From NCBI GenBank assembly GCA_024762335.1, contig JANTHO010000015.1, forward strand, positions 1-48,028: 48,028 nt of DNA. Direction: 5' to 3'. How positions within the stretch are numbered: position 1 is the first letter of the stretch; each line of letters starts with the position of its first letter. The translations under genes and the position numbers were made by a program. Below are positions 16,602 to 24,380 of the stretch, one piece after another. This DNA is from Acidimicrobiia bacterium. GTDB lineage: Bacteria > Actinomycetota > Acidimicrobiia > Spongiisociales > UBA5794. The notes beneath the pieces were generated by a model that worked only from the letters and a program-made list of their open reading frames with translations, did not search any database and was not told the DNA's origin.

Positions 16602-18560
16602 ATGTTCGGTTACGCAGGCAAGATTCTCCACGTCGACCTCACCACCGGATCCCTCGATGTAGAGGAGCCGCCCGAGGAGCTCTATCGAACCTACCTGGGC
16701 GGCAGCGCCCTCGGCTTGTACTACCTGCTGAAGAACACCCCGGCCGGAGCGAATCCGTACGGACCGGAGAACACGATGGCGTTCATGCTCTCCGGTATCA
16801 CAGGGGCTCCGGTGGCCGGACAGAGCCGCTGCACCGTCGTTGCGAAGTCACCGCTCACGGGTGGCGTGGGGGACAGTCAGGCGGGCGGGTTCTGGCCCGC
16901 CGAACTGAAGTTCGCAGGGTTCGACGGCATCGTCGTACGGGGAACCTCACCGAAGCCCGTCTACCTCTGGATCAACAAGGGCAAGGTCGAGCTTCGCGAC
17001 GCCTCCCACCTCTGGGGGAAGACCACCACCGAAGTCGACGCGATCCTCGAAGCGGAACTCGAAGACAAACGAATCGAGGTCATCCAGGTAGGACCGGCGG
17101 GTGAGCAGCAGGTCCGCTTCGCCGCCATCATGTCGATGGCGAACCGGGCACATGGACGTACCGGCATGGGTGCTGTGATGGGCAGCAAGAAACTCAAAGC
17201 GATCGCCGTGCGGGGTGGGAAGAAGAAGCTCCCCATGGCCGATCCCGAGGCGTTGCGCGCCATCGTTCAGAAGACGGTTCCACTCGTGCGCGGCGACGAG
17301 GATGTGTGGGGTCTCGCCAAGTACGGGACGATGGACATCACGGAGAGCCAGAGCGCGGGAGGCGGCCTGCCGACGCGAAACTATCGCAGCGGCTCGTTCG
17401 GTTTCGACGACGCGAAGGCGATCGGCGCCGAGCGGTACTTCAACGAGGTCCTTCGCGGCGCGGATACAGGCGATCAACTCAAGCAGGGTCGGGACACGTG
17501 CTATTCGTGCGCGGTCCGCTGCAAGCGGGTCGTCGAGGCCGAATGGCACGACAAGGCCATCAACCACGAGTCGGGCGGACCCGAGTACGAGACGGTCGCC
17601 ATGTTCGGCTCGGATTGCGGCATCAACGATCCGTACGCCATCGCGTTCGCCAGCCAGATGTGCAACGAGTACGGGGCGGACACGATCACCGCGGGTGCCA
17701 CGATGGCGTTCGCCATCGACTGCTACGAGCACGGCATCATCACCGCCGAGGACACCGGCGGTATCGAACTGAAGTGGGGCGACGCCGACGCCATGATGGC
17801 GATGCTCGAGGCCACCCTGAAGCGAGAAGGATTCGGCACTGTGCTCGCCGACGGATCCGCGGCCGCAGCACGACACATCGGCAACGGTGCCGAGGACTTC
17901 GTCGTTGCCTCCAAAGATCAGGAGTTCCCTGCGCACATGCCGCAGGTCAAGCCGAGCCTGAGCGTGATCTACGCCGTGAATCCGTTCGGTGCGGACCACC
18001 AGTCCAGTGAGCACGATCCGATGTACACGCCGGGAACGATCGACTCATGGCCCGAGAAGTACGGGAAGCGCATGGCCGACATCGGCCTCACCGACCCGCA
18101 GCCGGCCGACTCTCTCAACGAGGAGAAGGTGCGCTACGCGCTCACGACGCAGTACGCCTACTCGGCGATGGACACCGCCGACGTGTGCCAGTTCGTCTAC
18201 GGGCCCGCATGGCAGCTGATGGGTGTCGACGACCTCGCCGGTGTCGTGACGGCGGTGACGGGGATGGAGACGTCCGTCGACGACCTCATCACCTACGGTC
18301 GGCGCCGCTTGAACCTGTTGCGGGCGTTCAATGCCCGCGAGGGGATCACACGTGAACGCGACACGTTGCCGAAGCGCATCTATGACGATCCGCTCGAGGA
18401 TGGGCCGAACGCCGGCGCGACGGTCGACCGCGAGACCGTGGCGGTGGCACTCGACACGTACTACCGCCTCGCCGGATGGGATCCGGAAACCGGCAACCCC
18501 CCGAGAGAGACGCTCGAGGAGCTCGACCTCGCATGGGTCGCCGACGAACTGGGCGTCTGA
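16602..18560 (+). CDS. Aldehyde ferredoxin oxidoreductase family tungsto/molybdoenzyme
   Basis: The 652-residue protein is a full AOR-family enzyme, which oxidises aldehydes to acids at a bis-pyranopterin tungsten (or molybdenum) site using a 4Fe-4S cluster. The N-terminal domain starts GYAGKILHVDLTTG and contains LSGITGAPVAGQSRCTVVAKSPLTGG. Cluster ligands are Cys300, Cys303 and Cys307 (DTCYSCAVRC) and Cys529 (TADVCQFVY). The start ATG has AAGGAG nine bases ahead; the open frame further upstream is not conserved. No ferredoxin or partner subunit lies beside it. Two MoeA-type genes follow directly, supporting a pterin-cofactor enzyme. Metal and substrate cannot be told from sequence. Confidence 0.9.
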   Translation: MFGYAGKILHVDLTTGSLDVEEPPEELYRTYLGGSALGLYYLLKNTPAGANPYGPENTMAFMLSGITGAPVAGQSRCTVVAKSPLTGGVGDSQAGGFWPAELKFAGFDGIVVRGTSPKPVYLWINKGKVELRDASHLWGKTTTEVDAILEAELEDKRIEVIQVGPAGEQQVRFAAIMSMANRAHGRTGMGAVMGSKKLKAIAVRGGKKKLPMADPEALRAIVQKTVPLVRGDEDVWGLAKYGTMDITESQSAGGGLPTRNYRSGSFGFDDAKAIGAERYFNEVLRGADTGDQLKQGRDTCYSCAVRCKRVVEAEWHDKAINHESGGPEYETVAMFGSDCGINDPYAIAFASQMCNEYGADTITAGATMAFAIDCYEHGIITAEDTGGIELKWGDADAMMAMLEATLKREGFGTVLADGSAAAARHIGNGAEDFVVASKDQEFPAHMPQVKPSLSVIYAVNPFGADHQSSEHDPMYTPGTIDSWPEKYGKRMADIGLTDPQPADSLNEEKVRYALTTQYAYSAMDTADVCQFVYGPAWQLMGVDDLAGVVTAVTGMETSVDDLITYGRRRLNLLRAFNAREGITRERDTLPKRIYDDPLEDGPNAGATVDRETVAVALDTYYRLAGWDPETGNPPRETLEELDLAWVADELGV

Positions 18561-18582
18561 GCGCACGGGACCTCCCCGGCGG

Positions 18583-18588
18583 TACCAT
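18583..18588 (+). promoter_or_regulatory. Candidate -10 box for moeA
   Basis: TACCAT lies eight bases before the GTG at 18597, and no Shine-Dalgarno is present, suggesting a leaderless transcript separate from the AOR gene. The same hexamer stands seven bases before the amidohydrolase start at 46371. Confidence 0.4.
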
Positions 18589-18596
18589 CGTTGACC

Positions 18597-19841
18597 GTGC
18601 CGAATACTGAAGACATCCGCATGCGGGGGTTCCGCGAGCGATCCACCCTCGAGGAGGCGATCTCCGCTGCGCTCGACGGCGTGAAAGCCCTCGATACCGA
18701 GCCGGTTCCGGTCACCGAAGCCGCCGGGCGCGTGCTCGCGGTCGACGTCGTCAGCGAGATCGATGTCCCGTCGTTCCGTAGGGCGATGATGGACGGCTAT
18801 GCGGTCCGTGCCGAGGACACCTACGGGGCTTCGGCATACAACCCCATTCCGCTGCGCGTTGTCGGATCGTCGATGCCGGGGAATCCGAGCGACGCTCCGG
18901 TCGCGTCCGGGACCTGTGTGCGCATCATGACCGGAGCGCCCATCCCGGACGGCGCCGACGCCGTGCTGAAGGTGGAAGATACAACACCGTCGAAGGATCT
19001 GGTCGAAGCGACGGCGCCGGTACCGGTCGGGCGAAACGCCGCCCGCATCGGCGAGGACGTCCGGATCGGTGACCCCGTCCTCCCGTCGGGGACGGTGCTC
19101 CTCGCCCAGGACATCGGGATCCTCACGGCCATCGCCGTCGATCCCGTGGCCGTCGTCCGTCGTCCCGTGGTGCGCATCATCGTGTCGGGAGATGAACTCG
19201 TTCCACCGGGTGAATCCCCGGCGGGTCATCGGATCGTCGACTCGAACTCGCCCATGCTCGCGACGCTCGTCGAACGAGACGGCGGCATCCCCGAGATCGT
19301 CCGTCTGCCCGATGAGCGGCCGGCCATGGCGGCGGCCCTTGCCGACGACGGGGCCGATGTCATCGTCACGTCCGGCGCGGCTTCGGTCGGTTCGGAGGAT
19401 CGTGTACCGGTCCTCGTCGCCGAACTCGGCAACCTTGCGGTCCACGGCATCACGATGCGCCCGTCTGCACCGACCGGCATAGGAACGATCCGGGGAGTCC
19501 GCACGCTCATCCTCCCGGGCAACCCGGTCGCCTGCCTCGCCGCCTACGACTTCTTCGCCGGTCCCGTCATCCGAACCCTGGGCGGTCGTCCACCGGACTG
19601 GCCCTATCGCGCCGTCACACGAGTGCTTTCGCACCGTCTCGTTTCCCAGGTCGGAAGGACCGACTACGCCCGCGTCGTCGTCGATGGGGACACAGCTCGA
19701 CCGATCGCAATCTCCGGTTCATCGATCCTCTCCTCGGTGACCGGTGCCTCCGGTTTCGTCGTCGTCCCGGCCGAATCCGAGGGCTATGCCGAAGGTACGG
19801 AGGTCACGATCCACTGCTATCGGGGGGACTGCGCCTCGTGA
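18597..19841 (+). CDS. moeA: Divergent MoeA-family molybdopterin molybdotransferase
   Basis: A 414-residue MoeA-like protein, which inserts metal into adenylylated molybdopterin. Family motifs are present: MMDGYAVRAEDT, RIMTGAPIPDGADAVLKVED, ISGDEL-type sequence (IVSGDELVPPG), the SVGSED loop and LPGNPVACLAAY. The usual KPGKP motif, whose lysines line the active cleft, reads RPSAP here (in TMRPSAPTGIG), so one lysine is arginine and the other alanine. The start is uncertain: GTG 18597 fits a -10 box, while TTG 18591 and ATG 18621 are alternatives. Its stop overlaps the next gene by GTGA. It may serve the AOR cofactor specifically. Confidence 0.85.
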   Translation: MPNTEDIRMRGFRERSTLEEAISAALDGVKALDTEPVPVTEAAGRVLAVDVVSEIDVPSFRRAMMDGYAVRAEDTYGASAYNPIPLRVVGSSMPGNPSDAPVASGTCVRIMTGAPIPDGADAVLKVEDTTPSKDLVEATAPVPVGRNAARIGEDVRIGDPVLPSGTVLLAQDIGILTAIAVDPVAVVRRPVVRIIVSGDELVPPGESPAGHRIVDSNSPMLATLVERDGGIPEIVRLPDERPAMAAALADDGADVIVTSGAASVGSEDRVPVLVAELGNLAVHGITMRPSAPTGIGTIRGVRTLILPGNPVACLAAYDFFAGPVIRTLGGRPPDWPYRAVTRVLSHRLVSQVGRTDYARVVVDGDTARPIAISGSSILSSVTGASGFVVVPAESEGYAEGTEVTIHCYRGDCAS

Positions 19842-21766
19842 AGCAACGGCAGTTCCTCACCGTGATCGACGAGAACGACGCACACGACGCTTTCCAGGCC
19901 GCCTGCGCTCATCTCGGCCCGAGAACCGAACAGATTCCACTCTCCGACGCTCTCGGCCGCATCCTCGCCGATGACGTCGTCGCCGCCGTCGATGTTCCCG
20001 GCTTCGATCGCAGCAACGTCGACGGGTACGCGGTGCATGCCGCAGATACGTACGGCGCCGAGGAACTCGATCCGGTCGTGTTGTCCATCGCCCCCGTATC
20101 GCTGGCGGCCGGCACCGCACCGCCGACCGACTTCGACACGCCTCCCGGCACCGCGGTGCAGATCGCCACGGGCGGGGTCGTTCCCAGAGGAACCGATGCC
20201 ATTGTCATGGTCGAACACACCGAACCGGTCGACGGGAGAATCGCCGTATCCCAGTCGGTCGCCCCGGGGGCCAACGTCACCTTCGCCGGTTCCGACATCG
20301 GCAGGGGAGACACGGTCCTCCGCCGCGGCACGGCACTGACGTCGCGCGACACGGCGGTCATCGCAGCTGTCGGAATCGCAACCGTCGATGTAGTCGCTCG
20401 CCCCCGCGTCGCCGTCATGTCGACCGGTGACGAGATCGTACCTCCCGGCGGCACGCTCCAGATAGGCCAGGTGTACGACTCCAATCAGCCGATGCTGCTC
20501 GACGCCGTCACCGAGCTCGGATGCGAACCGACCCCCGCCGGTGTCGCCCCCGATCGTCTCAACGTCGTCGAAGAGATGCTCGAGTCGCTCCTCGTCGGGC
20601 CCGATGCCGCCGACGTCGTTCTCCTTTCCGGTGGAACGTCGAAGGGTGAGGGGGACGTCAACTCGGCCGCCGTGCAGCGTCTTGCCGATCGTCTCCCGGA
20701 CTCTCCCGGTATCGTTGTCCACGGCGTGGCCCTCAAGCCGGGAAAGCCGATCCTTCTCTCGGTCATCGCGGGCAAACCCGTCGTCGTCCTCCCCGGCTTC
20801 CCGACCTCGGCCGTCTTCACGTTCCACGAGTTCGTCGCACCGCTCCTCCGCCGCCTCTCGGGATTGCCGGACGACGCGATCGGGACCGTCGAGGCGTTCG
20901 CCCCGCTGCGGATCACGTCGGTGTCGGGTCGCACCGAGTACTCACTCGTCGATCTCGTCGTATCCGAGAAGGGGTTCGCCGCCTATCCACTCGGGGCCGG
21001 CTCAGGGAGCGTGACCGCTTTCGGAAGAGCAGACGGATTTGTTCGAATCCCCGCCGTCACCGAGTACGTGGAGGCCGACGCTCCGATCACGGTTCGCCTA
21101 CTCCATAGCCGGGTCCGCATGCCGGACCTCGTCGTCATCGGGAGCCACTGCATCGGGCTCGACTATCTTCTCGGCCTGCTGGCGGCGGAAGGATATCGCG
21201 TCAAAGCGATTCCGGTTGGATCCACGGCGGGCCTTGCCGCTCTCGGTCGGGGCGAAGGCGACGTCGCAGGCACCCATCTGCTCGATGCCGAAACCGGGCG
21301 CTACAACGAGGCGTTCCTGCCGGCCGGTGTTCGTCTCATGCCGGGCTACGACCGCCGTCAGGGCATCGTGTACCGGAGCGACGGACCGCTCGCGTCGACG
21401 GCCGATGCCGATCTCATGGCGGAGATCCGCAGCGATCGTCACCGGATGGTGAACCGGAACCCCGGAAGCGGTACCCGCATCCTCATCGATCAGTTGCTCG
21501 AAGGGAGCCGGCCGCCGGGATATCTTCACCAGGTGAAGACCCACAACGGCGTGGCGGCATCCGTGGAACAGGGTCGCGCGGATTGGGGAATGACGCTCGA
21601 AACGGTCGCAACGGCAGCGGGCCTCGGCTTCAGGTTCGTTGCGAACGAGCGATACGACTTCGCCGTACGTGCCGATCGGTGGGACGCACCGGCGGTCGTC
21701 GCTCTCCGGCGCCTCCTCGAGACCCCGTCGGTGAGAGACGAACTCGCACGCAGGGGCTTCAGCTAG
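19838..21766 (+). CDS. MoeA fused to a periplasmic-binding-protein-like domain
   Basis: The 642-residue protein has a complete MoeA part (about 1-400) with NVDGYAVHAADTYG, QIATGGVVPRGTDAIVMVEHT, MSTGDEIVPPG, LSGGTSKGEGD and the intact ALKPGKP motif, then LPGFPTSAVFTF. From about residue 425 (MPDLVVIGSHCIGLDYLLGLLA) to the end it is a PBP-like domain similar to molybdate/LysR ligand domains, with MPGYDRRQGIVYR and NRNPGSGTRILIDQLL. This fusion is known in anaerobes and actinobacteria; the second domain may sense or deliver oxyanion. GTG start, overlapping the divergent moeA. With AOR and moeA it forms a cofactor module. Confidence 0.88.
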   Translation: MKQRQFLTVIDENDAHDAFQAACAHLGPRTEQIPLSDALGRILADDVVAAVDVPGFDRSNVDGYAVHAADTYGAEELDPVVLSIAPVSLAAGTAPPTDFDTPPGTAVQIATGGVVPRGTDAIVMVEHTEPVDGRIAVSQSVAPGANVTFAGSDIGRGDTVLRRGTALTSRDTAVIAAVGIATVDVVARPRVAVMSTGDEIVPPGGTLQIGQVYDSNQPMLLDAVTELGCEPTPAGVAPDRLNVVEEMLESLLVGPDAADVVLLSGGTSKGEGDVNSAAVQRLADRLPDSPGIVVHGVALKPGKPILLSVIAGKPVVVLPGFPTSAVFTFHEFVAPLLRRLSGLPDDAIGTVEAFAPLRITSVSGRTEYSLVDLVVSEKGFAAYPLGAGSGSVTAFGRADGFVRIPAVTEYVEADAPITVRLLHSRVRMPDLVVIGSHCIGLDYLLGLLAAEGYRVKAIPVGSTAGLAALGRGEGDVAGTHLLDAETGRYNEAFLPAGVRLMPGYDRRQGIVYRSDGPLASTADADLMAEIRSDRHRMVNRNPGSGTRILIDQLLEGSRPPGYLHQVKTHNGVAASVEQGRADWGMTLETVATAAGLGFRFVANERYDFAVRADRWDAPAVVALRRLLETPSVRDELARRGFS

Positions 21767-22712
21767 ACGGTTCTGCCTCGTCCGGATCGGCGGAATCGGG
21801 CTCAACGGGACTCGGCTCGTCCATCCCGACACCGTCCTCAACTGCCGCTGCCCCGACGGCGACCGTCTCTGCGCCCGGTGCGATGAACACGGGCGGGCCG
21901 ATGAGCGTTCGCACTTCACCCCGACGCTGCATGTAGATGAGCATGCCGATCCCGAACAGGACGGCGCCGGCCGAGATCCACCCGTTGCGACTCAACCCGA
22001 GGAGACGGAACGTCGTGTCGGTGCGCATCAATTCCATGAGAAACCGCCCCGTCCCGTAGATGATCAGGTACATCGCGACCGAGGCACCCTTGGCGAGCTT
22101 CCCCTTGCGTTCTGCCAGGAGGATGATCCCCGCAGTGAGGAACACGTTCCAGAGCGCCTCGTAGAGGAACGTCGGGTGAAAGGTCGTGTAGCCCGGATAT
22201 CCGGCCGCTGCTGCGATGTTCGGATCGATCTGCACGGCCCACGGAAGATTCGAGGGAGTTCCGAAGAGCTCCTGGTTGAAGTAGTTGCCGATCCGCCCGA
22301 TGGCCTGTGCCAGGGGGACCCCGACGGCCACGGCGTCGCCGAACGCGAACACGTCGCCCCTCCACTTGCGCAATAGGAGGATCGCTGCGATGGCACCGAC
22401 GGTGAGACCGCCGTAGAGGGCCAGGCCGCCCTCCCAGATGAAGAGAACCCCCCACGGCCGGTCGAGGAAGTCGCCGGTGTGGGTGATCACATATCCGGCT
22501 CGCGCCCCCAGAAATCCGATGATCACGGTCCAGATCGCGACCCGCTCGAGCAGTTCCCCGTCGCCGCCGAAACGTTCGTAGCGACGCTTGGCGACGAGCA
22601 CGGCCACGATCACGCCGATGGCGATCATGATCCCGTAGAAGTGGACGGTCAAGGGCCCGATCTCGATGACGTTTCTGGCCGGTGAAGGAATCGAGGCGAG
22701 TAGTGGCATCAT
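21759..22712 (-). CDS. lgt: Prolipoprotein diacylglyceryl transferase
   Basis: The 317-residue enzyme is Lgt, which moves a diacylglyceryl group from phosphatidylglycerol to the lipobox cysteine of prolipoproteins. Seven membrane helices are seen, with the signature GRIGNYFNQELFG and downstream HPTFLYEALWN and GTGRFLMELMRTD. The last ~50 residues are an acidic, proline-rich tail (VEDGVGMDEPSPVEPDSADPDEAEPSS) seen in actinobacterial forms. It modifies lipoproteins such as those at 12745, 31460 and 44984. The 3' end overlaps the convergent MoeA-fusion gene by eight bases. The start overlaps the stop of the AhpD-like gene. Confidence 0.95.
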   Translation of the reverse strand: MMPLLASIPSPARNVIEIGPLTVHFYGIMIAIGVIVAVLVAKRRYERFGGDGELLERVAIWTVIIGFLGARAGYVITHTGDFLDRPWGVLFIWEGGLALYGGLTVGAIAAILLLRKWRGDVFAFGDAVAVGVPLAQAIGRIGNYFNQELFGTPSNLPWAVQIDPNIAAAAGYPGYTTFHPTFLYEALWNVFLTAGIILLAERKGKLAKGASVAMYLIIYGTGRFLMELMRTDTTFRLLGLSRNGWISAGAVLFGIGMLIYMQRRGEVRTLIGPPVFIAPGAETVAVGAAAVEDGVGMDEPSPVEPDSADPDEAEPSS

Positions 22713-23056
22713 CCGTATCGTTCCTTGAATTCCTTGAACGCCTCCCAGGCCACCGGTGCGTAGACCGACGCCGGACCGCCACCCATCTGGATCGTGACAC
22801 CGATCATCTCGGCAAACTCGGCCTCAGTGGCGCCTTTGCGGACCGCCCCGCGCACGTGGCTCGCGATGCACGGCGTGCACCCCTGCGAGATAGCGATCGC
22901 CACGGCCATCATTTCTTTCGTCGCGGTCGGAAGCGCTCCGTCGCGGTACACGGCCCGATACGTCGTCGTGAATCCGTCGTACGCCTCGGAGATTCGTTCG
23001 CGAAGCTCAGCCGTCGGCTGGGCGATCTTCTTCAACTCATCCTGATACTGGCCCAC
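22709..23056 (-). CDS. Carboxymuconolactone decarboxylase/AhpD-like protein
   Basis: A 115-residue all-helical protein of the AhpD-like family with the redox pair in SQGCTPCIASHVRGAVRKGAT (Cys60, Cys63, His67), the typical C-x2-C-x3-H site of peroxidase-linked disulfide reductases. I start it at GTG 23056, because AGGAGG lies five bases ahead; the longer open frame adds 45 unrelated residues. It is transcribed into lgt with an ATGA overlap. A role in thiol redox balance is probable, the partner unknown. Confidence 0.85.
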   Translation of the reverse strand: MGQYQDELKKIAQPTAELRERISEAYDGFTTTYRAVYRDGALPTATKEMMAVAIAISQGCTPCIASHVRGAVRKGATEAEFAEMIGVTIQMGGGPASVYAPVAWEAFKEFKERYG

Positions 23057-23160
23057 AGAACCTCCTGCAGGTGAGCATGGTACGAGAACCAACCTCCTAC
23101 GGTCGCCCGCATTCCCCCAACGTGTAGCCTTCTGGCCAGCGAGACTCTGGAGGATCCGTC

Positions 23161-24318
23161 GTGAGTAGCAAGGACACGGCAGCAACGGCATTCAATGATG
23201 TAGAGCATGAACTGCGAGATCTCTCCCGGTGGATGTACGACCATCCCGAGATCGCCTACGAGGAATTCGAGACCTCGGCCAGGCTCGCCGAGTTCCTCAC
23301 CGACAAGGGGTTCGCCGTCGAATACCCGGCCTACGGTATGGACACGGCATTCGCCGCCCGTATCGGTTCGACCGGCCCCGAAGTCGTGATCTGCTGCGAG
23401 ATCGACGCACTCCCAGAGGTCGGCCACGCTTGCGGCCACAACATCATCGCCACATCGGCGATCGGCGCAGGCATCGCCCTCAAGCCGCTCGTCGAAGATC
23501 TCGGCATTCGCGTCACGGTGCTCGGCACACCCGCCGAAGAGGCCTACGGCGGGAAGGTCGATCTCATCAACGCAGGAGCGTTCGCCGACGCCTCCGCAGC
23601 GATGATGGTGCACCCCGCCAACGACGACGTCGTCGACAAGAACTTCCTCGCCGTCGCCCAGATCGATGTGGAGTTCCACGGCAAGGCGTCGCACGCGGCG
23701 TTCAAGCCCCAGGTCGGCATCAACGCCCTCGACGCCGCGGTGCAGGCCTACGTGAACGTTTCAACGTTGCGCCAGGCCATGTATCCGACGGACAAGGTGC
23801 ACGGTGTCATCACGTACGGAGGCGGTGCGCCGAACGTGATTCCTGCCTTCACGTCGATGTCCTGGTACGTCCGGGCGCTGACGAAGGAGCGCCTCGACGA
23901 ACTGTACGCCAAGGTCGTCGCGGCCTTCGAAGGGGCGGCGATTGCAACGGGCTGCTCATATGAGGTGAAGCCAATTGGCAACACATACACGGACATGCTC
24001 ATCGATCCGGTCATGGCCGATCTCTACGCGGAGAACTCGGCCGCGCTGGGCCGGCCGATGCATCGGGGCAGCGAGTACGACATCTCGGCAACCGGTTCGA
24101 CCGACATGTCGAATGTCTCGTACGAGGTGCCGACGATCCATCCGATGCTCGACATCAAGGCGGCGCCGGCTGTGAACCATCAGAAGGAGTTCGCCGCGCA
24201 TACGTTGACACCGACGGGCGAGGCAGCCATCAGGGACGGCGCACTGGCCATGGCGATGACGATCATCGACCTGGCGGAAGGCAACCGCTGGGACGACCTC
24301 GGCACCGCCCTCCCCTAG
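23161..24318 (+). CDS. M20 family metallopeptidase/amidohydrolase
   Basis: The 385-residue protein is a zinc-dependent M20 peptidase of the aminoacylase/AbgB-PM20D2 type, which cleaves amide bonds of small acyl-amino acids or dipeptides. It shows MYDHPEIAYEEFETS, CEIDALPEVGHACGHNIIAT (metal ligands), GTPAEEAYGGK (catalytic glutamate) and the dimerisation lid with FHGKASHAAFKPQVGINALDA. GTG start, with GGAGG seven bases ahead. It is divergent from the AhpD-like gene. Repeat copy 2 begins at the base directly after its TAG stop. Confidence 0.9.
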   Translation: MSSKDTAATAFNDVEHELRDLSRWMYDHPEIAYEEFETSARLAEFLTDKGFAVEYPAYGMDTAFAARIGSTGPEVVICCEIDALPEVGHACGHNIIATSAIGAGIALKPLVEDLGIRVTVLGTPAEEAYGGKVDLINAGAFADASAAMMVHPANDDVVDKNFLAVAQIDVEFHGKASHAAFKPQVGINALDAAVQAYVNVSTLRQAMYPTDKVHGVITYGGGAPNVIPAFTSMSWYVRALTKERLDELYAKVVAAFEGAAIATGCSYEVKPIGNTYTDMLIDPVMADLYAENSAALGRPMHRGSEYDISATGSTDMSNVSYEVPTIHPMLDIKAAPAVNHQKEFAAHTLTPTGEAAIRDGALAMAMTIIDLAEGNRWDDLGTALP

Positions 24319-24373
24319 CGCAGCGAACCCAGGGTTCTCTGCGCCCTATATGGCGTCTCCAGCCCGCGGTTCG
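24319..24373 (-). repeat. Dispersed 55-bp repeat, copy 2
   Basis: The full 55-bp unit, inverted relative to copies 1 and 3; it agrees with copy 3 at 52 of 55 positions by eye. The hairpin end (GCAGCGAACCC paired with GGGTTCTCTGC) starts right after the M20 stop codon. The other end (CCCGCGGTTCG) stops seven bases before the P-type ATPase ATG, directly against its ribosome site GAGGA. Confidence 0.9.
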
Positions 24374-24380
24374 GAGGAAC

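Noticed and set aside
18045-19634. 529-codon - strand frame opposite AOR and moeA
   Set aside because: Spans the boundary of two real genes on the other strand and is Arg/Asp-rich without motifs.
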